Below, in pieces: positions 1 to 8,606 of a DNA stretch of 64,000 nucleotides (position 1 is the first letter of the stretch; each line of letters opens with the position of its first letter). The notes under the pieces are model-generated. The model ran no database searches, was not told the origin of the DNA, and saw nothing but the letters and a program-made list of their open reading frames with translations. The DNA is from Chryseobacterium nakagawai. Its GTDB lineage: Bacteria; Bacteroidota; Bacteroidia; Flavobacteriales; Weeksellaceae. Both the position numbers and the translations under genes were made by a program. The stretch lies in the NCBI RefSeq assembly GCF_900637665.1, contig NZ_LR134386.1, positions 3,030,501-3,094,500 of the forward strand, given 5' to 3'.

Positions 1-1
1 A

Positions 2-625
2 AAACTTCAGCTTCAGTTGCTCCTGCAGTCTGATATTACCTATCAACCCGTTGCCAATAAACCCACAATGGATATAGGACTTCAGATTTCAGAGGAAATG
101 GTAAAACAACACCCTGAACTGATGTATCTGCAACAGCAGATCAAAGTAGGAGAGGCTGAAGTACAACTTGAAAAGAGCAGACTGCTTCCTGAACTTTTGA
201 TTGGCTACACCAATCAGAGTATGAAAAACATTAACAATAACCGTTTTAATTCTGTACAGGTTGGAGTAGGAATTCCATTGTTTACCAAAGGCCAGAGAGC
301 TTTAGCCAAAGCCGCACAGGCAAAAATTGCTATTTCTGAAAATCAATATCAAAGAAAGGAAATTGAACTTAAAAACAGATTGGGACAACAGCTCAGTAAC
401 TATATGAATCAGCAAAGGATTATTGAAAATTATGAGCAAAAACAGCTTCCAAAATCTGAAACGATCTTAAAAACAGCTCAAAAGCAGATGGATGTAGGAG
501 AAATTGATTATTTAAACTGGGTAATACTGGTGAATCAAGCTGTCAAGACCAAGGCAGATTACATCGACAGCCTGGAAAGACTGAATCAGATCGGAGCAGA
601 ACTTAATTTCTTAATTTCAAAATAA
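2..625 (+). CDS. TolC-family outer-membrane efflux protein, 3' part
   Basis: C-terminal part of a TolC/CusC-type outer-membrane channel; the reading frame is open to the left edge, so the real start lies outside the window and the in-frame TTG at 17 is not a start. The visible part is rich in Gln/Leu coiled-coil helices, with the usual GVGIPLF strand-turn segment around residue 83 of the visible part, followed by a helix of the periplasmic barrel. The gene for the periplasmic adaptor begins 7 bases downstream, so this is one tripartite efflux operon. The RND pump itself should lie upstream. Family assignment is secure; the substrate (metal or drug) cannot be read here. Confidence 0.85.
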   Translation, partial: KLQLQLLLQSDITYQPVANKPTMDIGLQISEEMVKQHPELMYLQQQIKVGEAEVQLEKSRLLPELLIGYTNQSMKNINNNRFNSVQVGVGIPLFTKGQRALAKAAQAKIAISENQYQRKEIELKNRLGQQLSNYMNQQRIIENYEQKQLPKSETILKTAQKQMDVGEIDYLNWVILVNQAVKTKADYIDSLERLNQIGAELNFLISK

Positions 626-632
626 CAGCGTC

Positions 633-1784
633 ATGCAATTCAAAATAATATCAATATACAGCCTGGCTTTAGTATTTGCTTTATCATCCTGTTCAGGCAA
701 AAAAGAAGAGGAAAAAACAGTCTACGAAAATACAAAATTTGCAAAGGGAGCGGAGAACACGGTTCATCTCACCAATCAGCAAATTCAGTCTGTAGGAATT
801 TCGATTACATCTCTTCAGGACAGGAACATGGAGAAACTGGTACGCCTGAATGGGAAAGCAGAGATAGCCCCATCTCATATCAGCTCTGTTTCAAGCATTA
901 TGGGCGGACATATCAAAGCGATCAATGTCATTAATGGAAGCCGCTTCAGCAAAGGTCAGGTACTGGCAATTGTAGAAGATCCGCAATTCATACAACTTCA
1001 ACAGGATTATCTGGTAACCAAAGCACAACTTGATGCTGCAAGACTCAACTTTAACCGCCAGAAAGACCTTAATACAAGCAAAGCAAGCAGTGATAAAACG
1101 CTACAAACCGCTCAGGCAGATTATTCAACTCTCAATGCCACTTTAAGAGGTCTTGAAGAAAAACTAAGGATCATCGGAATCAATGCAAAAGGCTTGAATA
1201 CAGGAAATATAAGAAGTAAAATTAATGTTTATGCGCCATTCAGTGGTTTTGTAAGCAAAATTCTGGTCAATAACGGGCAATATATTAACCCCGCAGATAC
1301 CTTATTTGAGCTAATTAATCCGGCTGGATTGCTTCTAGAATTAAAGGTATTTGAAAACGATGTTAATGATATAAAAGTAGGACAGGATATTCTGGTTTAT
1401 AATAATCAAAATCCTGATATGAAGTCCAATGCTAAAATTGTAAGTGTAGTTCCAAGTATTGAAAATGGAGGCTCTGCAACGGCTATAGCTAAGTTATCAT
1501 CTGTTAACGCTGAATTTGTAAAAGGAATGTACGTCAATGCCGAAGTCAATATCAGCAGCCGATATACCCAAGGACTTCCCAATGATGCTGTAGTTTCTTT
1601 TGAAAATAAAAATTATGTTTTTGAAGACCTTGGAAAATCAAAATATAAGATGATCCCTGTAGTCACCGGAATTTCAGACGACCAGTTTACAGAAGTTTTA
1701 AAAGCAGATTTCTTACAAGGTAAAAAGATTGTACAGAAAGGAGCGTATAGCCTTCTGATGATGCTGAAGAATAAGGCAGAGTAA
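633..1784 (+). CDS. HlyD/CusB-type periplasmic adaptor lipoprotein of an RND efflux system
   Basis: Membrane-fusion protein linking an inner-membrane RND pump to the outer-membrane channel. The N-terminus is a lipoprotein signal with lipobox LSSC (Cys20), so the mature protein is lipid-anchored in the periplasm. A barrel-sandwich half motif (HISSVSSIMGGHIKAI, about residues 87-102) is followed by a coiled-coil hairpin (about 120-185), the second lipoyl half (INVYAPFSGFVSKI) and beta-barrel domains. Length (383 aa) is typical. It follows the channel gene by 7 bases and is followed by a strong hairpin terminator, so it ends the operon. A CusB-like metal-efflux role is possible, but no His/Met-rich metal site is obvious. 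Confidence 0.85.
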   Translation: MQFKIISIYSLALVFALSSCSGKKEEEKTVYENTKFAKGAENTVHLTNQQIQSVGISITSLQDRNMEKLVRLNGKAEIAPSHISSVSSIMGGHIKAINVINGSRFSKGQVLAIVEDPQFIQLQQDYLVTKAQLDAARLNFNRQKDLNTSKASSDKTLQTAQADYSTLNATLRGLEEKLRIIGINAKGLNTGNIRSKINVYAPFSGFVSKILVNNGQYINPADTLFELINPAGLLLELKVFENDVNDIKVGQDILVYNNQNPDMKSNAKIVSVVPSIENGGSATAIAKLSSVNAEFVKGMYVNAEVNISSRYTQGLPNDAVVSFENKNYVFEDLGKSKYKMIPVVTGISDDQFTEVLKADFLQGKKIVQKGAYSLLMMLKNKAE

Positions 1785-1807
1785 TGGCCTATCCATACGT
1801 TTAATAG

Positions 1808-1845
1808 AAAAGGTTTTGTTTACTAAGTAAATGAAACCTTTTTTA
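1808..1845 (+). terminator. Rho-independent terminator after the efflux operon
   Basis: Arms AAAAGGTTT (1808-1816) and AAACCTTTT (1834-1842) enclose a second inner stem TTTAC/GTAAA, and a T run follows. It lies 24 bases after the adaptor stop. Confidence 0.75.
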
Positions 1846-1860
1846 TACTAATACCGTACT

Positions 1861-1997
1861 AGATTTTACTGATTACGCGGATGATTGCTATGTTTTTATC
1901 GCCACGAATTCACGAATAATTTTAATTTATGTGTAAACTCTATGTGGCTATGGGGTAAAAATTAAATTATTATTTAAACCACATAGTCACATAGAAT
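1861..1997. repeat. Intergenic repeat with imperfect palindrome, copy 1
   Basis: The 434-base gap 1785-2218 holds the terminator above and this element but no gene. The 19-base arms at 1937-1955 and 1979-1997 pair imperfectly (CTATGTGGCTATG against CATAGTCACATAG), and the stretch before them contains GCCACGAATTCACGAAT at 1900-1916. A related palindrome lies at 4108-4159, on the other side of the unknown gene 2219-4030. From memory, such short phrases recur between genes in flavobacterial genomes; no search was possible. Confidence 0.5.
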
Positions 1998-2218
1998 ATT
2001 GTAGTAGGAAAAGTGGCTAAAAATACTGTTTGGACAAAGTCTATAATATTTATGCATTTTTGAAGAAAATAACACCCTGATAAAATGATTTTTAGCATAT
2101 TTTCAATATTACAGATACTATTTGATGCATAATTAATTAAAAAAGCAATACTTTTAAGCAGTGAATTAGTTGAAAGAATTTTTAGTTGCATTAAGTAAAG
2201 AACTTTTATTGAAACATA

Positions 2219-4030
2219 ATGACAACTAAACCGTTACACAATTTCCATATTCCGGTAATGGGATTGGCTTATACCATAGACAGCCCGATCCGCGTTGCAC
2301 AATATGGAATTTCTTCTGTGATTTCCATCATTGATGATGAAATTCTGGAAAAAATGAAAAACTTTTACAACAAAAAGTTTAATCTTGATTATTCTGGAAT
2401 TTCAACAAAAACAGAGGATTACAGAGCCAAAAGAATTACTGCTTATCTGGACATGGTAGATGATATCGTGAATGAAAAATTCGAAGCTTTCAAACAGGAA
2501 ATCAGTAAAAATAAAGAGGCATTGAAAGACTTTGTGGCCATGTTACCCAATACTTCAGATCTGAAAAACAGTCTTCAAAACCTTATTGTACAAAAAGATA
2601 ACTGGAGTGACAGTATCAAACACTTTATTGAAACAAATCTGCTACCCGGAAGTATTGATGTCAATATCATGACAAAAGTTGATAAAGACAACTATAAAAA
2701 GAATGAGCAACTTCCTGCAATGTACAATGATGCTCATGCTTCGCTGCGTGGATTTGCAAAGAGTAAATTATCTTCCTCAATGGTTCTTTCGGCAGGAATG
2801 AATCCCCGTCTGTACAGTTACATGGAAGAATTTGATGATTTTTTCCCCGATGAAAACGGAATTCTGAAAAAGAAAATCATTCTTAAAGTAAGTGATTTCC
2901 GCTCTGCGATGATTCAGGGAAATTTTCTGGCTAAAAAAGGCTTATGGGTTTCAGAATACAGAATAGAATCAGGATTAAACTGCGGAGGCCATGCATTTGC
3001 TACAGAAGGAATGCTTTTGGGACCTATTATGGAAGAATTCAGACAGAAAAAGAATGATCTGATCCAGTCTGCTTATTCATTAATGATAAGTGCATTAGAG
3101 CAAAAAGGCAAACCTGTTGTCTCCAAACCTTTACCAATGAAAATTACCGTACAGGGAGGTGTAGGTACTTCTGAAGAACATGATTTTTTATTGTCCAATT
3201 ATGACGTAGACAGTGTGGGATGGGGCTCTCCATTTTTATTAGTTCCTGAAGCCACTTCTGTAGATACCGAGACCAGAAATCTTCTTTTAAATGCTAAGGA
3301 AAATGATTTTTACCTAAGCCAAATTTCACCTTTGGGTGTTCCTTTCAACACTATAAAAGGAACTTCTAACGAATTATTAAAACAGCAGAAAGAAGCCAAA
3401 GGAAGGTATGGAAGCTCATGTCCAAAGAAATTATTAGCATTAAGCAAGGAATATTCTCCTGAAGGCACCTGTACTGCTTCTAAGAAATATCAGGATATGA
3501 AGTTGAACGAACTTTCTCATCAGAAAGAAACACTTTCTACAGAAGAGTTTGAAAAGAAAAAAACTGAAATTACAGATAAAGCCTGTCTTTGTGTAGGACT
3601 TGTAAACGCTGCTTACATGGAACAGGGAATGGAGATTAAGGGCGAAAAACAAGGTGTTGTCATCTGTCCGGGACCCAATATTGCCTTCTTTGATAAGGAA
3701 GTTTCTCTTTCGGAAATGGTAAAACATATTTATGGCAATACCAATATCCTGCCTGATAACAACCGTCCTAATATGTTCATCAATGAATTGAAAATGTATG
3801 TAGAGTATCTGAAAAAGGAAATCGAAAACACTTCCATACAAATTACCCAGTCTCAAACAAAGAAATGGAATGCATTCAAAAAGAATATGCTGGAGGGAGT
3901 AGAATATTATCAAAACCTATTCAATACATCTGCATTCTTTAAACAAGGATTACAAACGATTAATCTTCAATTACAGGAATACAGACAAATTCTGATAGCA
4001 CTTGAAATTCCTCAGATTGAAAAGCAATAG
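2219..4030 (+). CDS. Large conserved-looking protein of unknown function with a cysteine cluster
   Basis: 603 aa, soluble, with no signal peptide or membrane segment. I do not recognise a named family with confidence. The N-terminus (HIPVMGLAYTIDSPIRVAQY) and a central glycine-rich strand-loop (VQGGVGTSEEHDFLL, then VDSVGWGSPFLLVPE) resemble phosphate-binding ends of FMN TIM barrels such as nitronate monooxygenase or glutamate synthase; this is only an impression. Cys255 sits in LNCGGHAF. Cys401, Cys418, Cys456 and Cys458 form a clustered set that could hold a metal or Fe-S centre. The C-terminal 120 residues look helical. It stands alone between two related intergenic repeats. Gene reality is near certain from length and codon pattern; function is open. 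Confidence 0.8.
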   Translation: MTTKPLHNFHIPVMGLAYTIDSPIRVAQYGISSVISIIDDEILEKMKNFYNKKFNLDYSGISTKTEDYRAKRITAYLDMVDDIVNEKFEAFKQEISKNKEALKDFVAMLPNTSDLKNSLQNLIVQKDNWSDSIKHFIETNLLPGSIDVNIMTKVDKDNYKKNEQLPAMYNDAHASLRGFAKSKLSSSMVLSAGMNPRLYSYMEEFDDFFPDENGILKKKIILKVSDFRSAMIQGNFLAKKGLWVSEYRIESGLNCGGHAFATEGMLLGPIMEEFRQKKNDLIQSAYSLMISALEQKGKPVVSKPLPMKITVQGGVGTSEEHDFLLSNYDVDSVGWGSPFLLVPEATSVDTETRNLLLNAKENDFYLSQISPLGVPFNTIKGTSNELLKQQKEAKGRYGSSCPKKLLALSKEYSPEGTCTASKKYQDMKLNELSHQKETLSTEEFEKKKTEITDKACLCVGLVNAAYMEQGMEIKGEKQGVVICPGPNIAFFDKEVSLSEMVKHIYGNTNILPDNNRPNMFINELKMYVEYLKKEIENTSIQITQSQTKKWNAFKKNMLEGVEYYQNLFNTSAFFKQGLQTINLQLQEYRQILIALEIPQIEKQ

Positions 4031-4107
4031 ATTATCTTGCAGATAATTCGAAAAATACACCACAATGAACGGATTAATTATTTTACTTACTTGAATTAAC
4101 TTGCATA

Positions 4108-4159
4108 ATTCTATGTCTCTATATGATTTTAAAAATTTAACCACATAGTCCCATAGAAT
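4108..4159. repeat. Intergenic repeat with imperfect palindrome, copy 2
   Basis: Arms ATTCTATGTCTCTATATGA (4108-4126) and CCACATAGTCCCATAGAAT (4141-4159). The right arm differs from that of copy 1 (1979-1997) at one position by eye. Apart from this element and the terminator at 4256-4283, I see nothing in the 388-base gap 4031-4418. Confidence 0.5.
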
Positions 4160-4255
4160 TAGTATGAAAAGAATACTGAAATTATCTTGTGTAAAAAAAA
4201 ATACACAATACAGATAAAACTTATACTTTTTACGTTAATCCAACAATTACAGCAG

Positions 4256-4283
4256 AAACAGTCTTCTATAAGACTGTTTTTTT
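4256..4283 (+). terminator. Rho-independent terminator
   Basis: Perfect 10-base stem AAACAGTCTT/AAGACTGTTT with a CTAT loop, followed by a T run. It lies 226 bases after the unknown gene 2219-4030, so that transcript may carry a long tail that includes the repeat. Confidence 0.75.
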
Positions 4284-4418
4284 ATTATCGCATTCTGCAA
4301 AATAAATAAGGAATCATCGGCTTTTTCATTTATAATAACTATAGAGCGTATGGCTATTTTGAATAGTGATGAAGAATAATATTCGCTACCTTAGATTTCA
4401 GTTAGTAAAATTATTTTT

Positions 4419-5363
4419 ATGGAAAAAAGAAAAATCAAAAACACGGATTTAGAAATAGCTCCTATTAATTTCGGAGGAAATGTTTTCGGATGGACACTGG
4501 ATGAAAAACAATCTTTTGATATATTGGATCAGTTTACAGAAGCCGGATTCAATTTTATTGATACGGCAGATACCTATTCATGGTGGGTAAACGGAAGAGG
4601 CGGGCAATCTGAGGAAATCATCGGAAAATGGATGAAAAGCCGTAATAACCGTAAGGATATTGTGTTGGCTACCAAAGTAGGTTCTGAAACAAAAGAGCAT
4701 GGCTACGATATCAGTAAAAAACATATTCTTAAATCTGTAGATGAGTCTCTGCAAAGGCTTCAAACCGACCATATCGATCTTTATTACACGCATTTTGACG
4801 ATCATACCACTCCGGTAGAAGAAACACTTTTTGCTTATGATGAAATTATTAAAGCCGGAAAAGTACGCTATATCGCAGCATCTAATCTTTCTCCTGAACG
4901 TTTAAAGGCATCTTTTGAAGCTTCTGAAAAGAATAATCTGCCTAAATATGTTGCTTTACAACCTCATTATAATTTATTGGAAAGAGAAGGTTTTGAAAAA
5001 AACTATGCTCCTTTAGTTGAACAATTTGATCTGAGTGTATTTCCTTATTGGTCACTGGCAGCGGGATTCTTAACCGGAAAATACCGTGATGAAGCAGATC
5101 TTGCTAAAAGCGCAAGGGGAGAAGGTGTAAGAAAATATTTAAATCCAAAAGGTCTGGATGTTTTAAAAGCACTGGATCAGGTGAGTGAAAAACATCACAG
5201 CAATCAGGGAACAGTGGCTCTAGCATGGCTATTATCCAATCCATTGATTACTGCACCTATTGTAAGTGCTACCAGTTCTTCACAGCTTGAAACGCTATTC
5301 AACGCTCCGAAACTTACTTTAGATCAGGAAGATATTGACTTGCTTAATAAAGTGAGCCATTAA
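4419..5363 (+). CDS. Aldo/keto reductase
   Basis: NADPH-dependent carbonyl reductase of the AKR superfamily, 314 aa, cytosolic. The catalytic tetrad can be read: Asp48 and Tyr53 (FIDTADTYSWW), Lys86 (ATKVGSE) and His125 (YYTHFDD). A C-terminal cofactor segment (APIVSATSSSQLETLF) is present. Its general shape is that of the YajO/Tas-like (AKR11/12) clade. It is a single gene between two terminators. The physiological substrate cannot be told from sequence. Confidence 0.88.
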   Translation: MEKRKIKNTDLEIAPINFGGNVFGWTLDEKQSFDILDQFTEAGFNFIDTADTYSWWVNGRGGQSEEIIGKWMKSRNNRKDIVLATKVGSETKEHGYDISKKHILKSVDESLQRLQTDHIDLYYTHFDDHTTPVEETLFAYDEIIKAGKVRYIAASNLSPERLKASFEASEKNNLPKYVALQPHYNLLEREGFEKNYAPLVEQFDLSVFPYWSLAAGFLTGKYRDEADLAKSARGEGVRKYLNPKGLDVLKALDQVSEKHHSNQGTVALAWLLSNPLITAPIVSATSSSQLETLFNAPKLTLDQEDIDLLNKVSH

Positions 5364-5388
5364 TTTTTAAACTTCATTATTAGATTAA

Positions 5389-5426
5389 AAATCCGTTCAC
5401 AGTATTTGAACGGATTTATTTTTTAA
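5389..5426 (+). terminator. Rho-independent terminator after the aldo/keto reductase
   Basis: Stem AAATCCGTTCA/TGAACGGATTT (5389-5399 and 5407-5417) with a short loop, then ATTTTTT. Just beyond it, 5427-5466 (AACGCGAAAAGCATAG, then TTTTAACACTAAGTTATTTT) looks like a worn copy of an intergenic repeat phrase I associate with flavobacteria. Confidence 0.75.
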
Positions 5427-5499
5427 CGCGAAAAGCATAGAAGTTTTAACACTAAGTTATTTTAAGGTACTACTACTGTTTGAAAGGTGGTTTAACTCC

Positions 5500-7347
5500 T
5501 TAATCCGAATACTCCTTCAACAACTTTCTATAACTCATCAGAATAGAAGATTTGGAAATAAAACCAATAAAAACATTATTTTCACTCACCACAGGCAGAT
5601 TCCAAACTCCGGAATCATCAAAGATTTGAAGAATTTGGAGGGGTCTATTTTCAGGATGGACTATTGCCGGAGGTGCCTTCATAATCTGAGCAACTGTTTG
5701 GGTAGTGTCAATTTCTTTATTAAAAAGATAAGGTCTGATATCATCCAGCGTTAAAACACCTTTTAATGCTCTGGTATCATCTACTATTGCAAAAATATTC
5801 TTATCTCCATTCTTTACCAGCTCAAAAAGGTCTGTAATAGGAGCATTTTCCTGAATTGTCTGAGAATATTTATCGATAAAATCCTCTGTTCTTAAAGCAA
5901 AAAGAAGGTTTTTATCATGTTTATTGGTAAATATTTTACCTTCATCAGCAAGGGATTTTAATTCCGGAGAGATTGGAGAGAACCATTTCGCAATCAGGTA
6001 TGAAATAATAGAAACAATCATCAACGGAATAAACAAATCATATCCAAAACTTGATTCTGCAATCAGGAATATCGCTGTAAGTGGTGCATACATTACGCCA
6101 CTCATGGCTCCGGCCATTCCTACCAGGACAAGATTGGTAACCGGAACATCTGCAAATCCAATATGCTGACAAACCAATGCAAATAAATACCCTAAGGTTC
6201 CACCTGCAAAAAGAGAAGGGGCAAAGTTTCCACCGTTTCCGCCACTGAATATTGTAAATGAAGTAGCAAAGGCTTTTAATAATAATACAAGGACTAAAAA
6301 TATAATAATCGTCCAGTCACCAATTTCAAAGTATCTGAAAAGACTATTTTCAATAATAGAATGTGTATTGCCATTGGTGAAAGCTTTCACCGTTTCATAT
6401 CCTTCCCCAAATAAAGGAGGAAAAAGCACACAAAGCAGAGAAAGCACAGCACCTCCAAACATCGCTTTACGCATTTTTGAAAGCTGAAGTCCTTTTATAA
6501 AATGCTCTACTTTTTGGGAAATAATCACAAAATATCTTGCATAAAGTCCTGTTACAAGGCCTAAAATAAGATAATAAGGCAGGTTTTTATAGTTAAAAGC
6601 TTCTCTTGTATAAAATCTAAAGAGAACATCTTCCTGAAGCAATATCCTGGACAAAAGACTTCCACAAACCGCAGCAACGACCAATGGAATAAAGTCTGTA
6701 AAAACGACTCCCGTCAGGAGAATTTCAAAGGCAAACATAATTCCGGCAATAGGTGCGTTGAATGCTGAGGCTATCCCGGCAGTAGCTCCCGCTGCAAGTA
6801 ATAATGTACGTTCCTTATAATTAAGCCTGTAAGTTTGTGCATAGTTTGACCCTATCGCAGCTCCGGTAACTGCAATGGGGCTTTCCAATCCGGCAGAACC
6901 TCCCAACCCAACGGTAACCGCACTTTGGATCACCTGAGAATACATTTTTACAGAGGCTACAATACTTGAGTTCTGGGCAATTTCATAAAGGATTGCTCCA
7001 ATCCCTTTTCGATCCTGACCTTTAAATAATGTTAGAACAATCATTGTGGTGAGAACAATTCCTAAAAAAGGAAAAACGATATAGAACAGAATCTGATATT
7101 CAAAATGGACTTTACTGGTAATGAAATAATGGATATTATGTACGAGTGTTTTCAGAATTACTCCTGCTAAACCTGCTGTACATCCAACCAAGATTCCGGA
7201 AAGCACAAGAAACTGATTCCGGCTCAGCCTATTGTTTAGCCAATGTAGAATAAGCTCATAACTGCGTGCTTTTTCCAGTCCGTATTTCTGGAAATCTCTT
7301 TTAAATTTTAGAAAACTTAGGTACTTTTTTTTGTTGTGAATTTTCAC
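5500..7347 (-). CDS. ClC-family chloride channel/transporter with C-terminal CBS domains
   Basis: Multi-pass ClC protein of 615 aa. Filter motifs are present: GSAGLESP near residue 150, whose Glu corresponds to the gating glutamate of the GREGP motif, and GGNGGNFAPSLFAGG near 370, the GxFxP anion-site motif. About ten hydrophobic helices fill residues 40-460. The last ~140 residues form two CBS modules (one near TEDFIDKYSQTIQENAPITDLF, one near the C-terminus), which usually bind adenine nucleotides and gate the pore. The gating Glu suggests a H+/Cl- antiporter rather than a channel, but this is inference. It stands alone on the minus strand. Confidence 0.9.
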   Translation of the reverse strand: MKIHNKKKYLSFLKFKRDFQKYGLEKARSYELILHWLNNRLSRNQFLVLSGILVGCTAGLAGVILKTLVHNIHYFITSKVHFEYQILFYIVFPFLGIVLTTMIVLTLFKGQDRKGIGAILYEIAQNSSIVASVKMYSQVIQSAVTVGLGGSAGLESPIAVTGAAIGSNYAQTYRLNYKERTLLLAAGATAGIASAFNAPIAGIMFAFEILLTGVVFTDFIPLVVAAVCGSLLSRILLQEDVLFRFYTREAFNYKNLPYYLILGLVTGLYARYFVIISQKVEHFIKGLQLSKMRKAMFGGAVLSLLCVLFPPLFGEGYETVKAFTNGNTHSIIENSLFRYFEIGDWTIIIFLVLVLLLKAFATSFTIFSGGNGGNFAPSLFAGGTLGYLFALVCQHIGFADVPVTNLVLVGMAGAMSGVMYAPLTAIFLIAESSFGYDLFIPLMIVSIISYLIAKWFSPISPELKSLADEGKIFTNKHDKNLLFALRTEDFIDKYSQTIQENAPITDLFELVKNGDKNIFAIVDDTRALKGVLTLDDIRPYLFNKEIDTTQTVAQIMKAPPAIVHPENRPLQILQIFDDSGVWNLPVVSENNVFIGFISKSSILMSYRKLLKEYSD

Positions 7348-7510
7348 CTGGGAAGAATTTTAATGCAGGTCTCAATTTGAAACTGCTGTGTAAATTTATG
7401 AAATATCTTATAAAAACACTCCTAAAAAGCCCTTTAAAAATTTTCCTTGAAACATATAAAAGGCTTTATTTTTCTGGTTAATTTACATAAACAGACCCTT
7501 TTAATGAAGT

Positions 7511-7557
7511 AAATCAGCTGTAAAACAGATGTAAGTATCCGCTATTACAGCCGATTT
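7511..7557. other. Hairpin between the SDR and ClC genes
   Basis: Arms AAATCAGCTGTAA (7511-7523) and TTACAGCCGATTT (7545-7557) pair over 13 bases with one G-U. There is no proper T run on the minus strand, so it may be a weak terminator for the SDR gene or an mRNA-end structure. Confidence 0.4.
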
Positions 7558-7568
7558 ATATTTTGTTA

Positions 7569-8567
7569 CTAGGCTTCATTAATTCTTCTTGAAATTCCAG
7601 AAAAAATAAATTTAGCGGCCACTATTCCTAAAACTCCGGCTGCAGCCCAAAGCAATGGTTTTGGAGGAATAGAAACCAATGATTTTCCGTCAATTCCTGT
7701 ATTTCCTCTTGAAGGTCCCAGTACATTTCCTCCCGTCTGTTCGTCTTTATTTGCTTTTTTCATCACCATTCGCATTGCAGACGAAGAAACATATCGGACA
7801 AGGCCGGGAAATATTTCATAAATGCCTTTAAAAGCAACAGCCGACCAATCTGGATAAGAAGCGTCTGCGGGATTCTTTGCTGTTTTTACAATGGAAGCCG
7901 CAAGCTTTCTGGGGTCAAATGATGGAGGAGGAGTACTCAGTTTTATTCCTGAATAATTGGCAGCGTGTTCTATGCCTGAAGATTTCTGGAAACCGGAATA
8001 CAATGCACAAATGTGAATATCTGGAAAGTCTGACACTTCGCCTTGTAGCGTTTCAGTCATGCCCCGAATACCGTATTTTGAAGCGGTATAAGCCGTACCA
8101 TAAGGTGCCGGCATCCAGCCACTAATTGAAATATTATTGAGTAATACTCCTTTTTTCTGACGTTTAAAAACAGGAAGTACTGCATGTGCTGAATACATAT
8201 ATCCCAAAAGATTTGTTTTAACAATCTGATCGGTAACTTCTACAGGAATTTCTTCAAATTTTCCCAATGCGAGCACACCTGCATTATTCACCCAATAATC
8301 AATTTTACCGCTGAACTGAAGGGCTTCATTTACGAGATGGGCAACTTCTTCTGCAACAGAAACATCAGTAGGAACAGCAAGAACGGCAACTCCCAGGCTT
8401 CTGCATAGGTCTGCAGTTTCTTTCAAAGCTTCTTCATTACGGGCTGCAAGAACAAGATCTGCTCCCTGCTTGGCAAAAGCTTCTGCTGTAGCTTTACCAA
8501 TTCCGCTGGATGCCCCGGTAATGACTACTGTTTCTCCAAAAAACGGAGGTTTTCTACTATTTTTCAT
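7569..8567 (-). CDS. Short-chain dehydrogenase/reductase with C-terminal membrane anchor
   Basis: Classical SDR with TGASSGIG near residue 18 (NAD(P) binding), NNAG near 93 and the YTASK active site near 160. The family is usually about 250 aa; this one has 332, the extra being a basic linker and a terminal hydrophobic helix (LLWAAAGVLGIVAAKFIFSG) that could tether it to the inner membrane. It lies 39 bases downstream of the NADH dehydrogenase-like gene and may be cotranscribed with it. The substrate is unknown. Confidence 0.85.
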   Translation of the reverse strand: MKNSRKPPFFGETVVITGASSGIGKATAEAFAKQGADLVLAARNEEALKETADLCRSLGVAVLAVPTDVSVAEEVAHLVNEALQFSGKIDYWVNNAGVLALGKFEEIPVEVTDQIVKTNLLGYMYSAHAVLPVFKRQKKGVLLNNISISGWMPAPYGTAYTASKYGIRGMTETLQGEVSDFPDIHICALYSGFQKSSGIEHAANYSGIKLSTPPPSFDPRKLAASIVKTAKNPADASYPDWSAVAFKGIYEIFPGLVRYVSSSAMRMVMKKANKDEQTGGNVLGPSRGNTGIDGKSLVSIPPKPLLWAAAGVLGIVAAKFIFSGISRRINEA

Positions 8568-8606
8568 ATCAATGGATTTAAGTATGAGTTATTTATTAAT
8601 TAAGAT

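Noticed and set aside
3440..3913. Minus-strand 157-codon open frame
   Set aside because: Shadow of the 603-aa gene, with Phe/Ile-rich composition and no motif.
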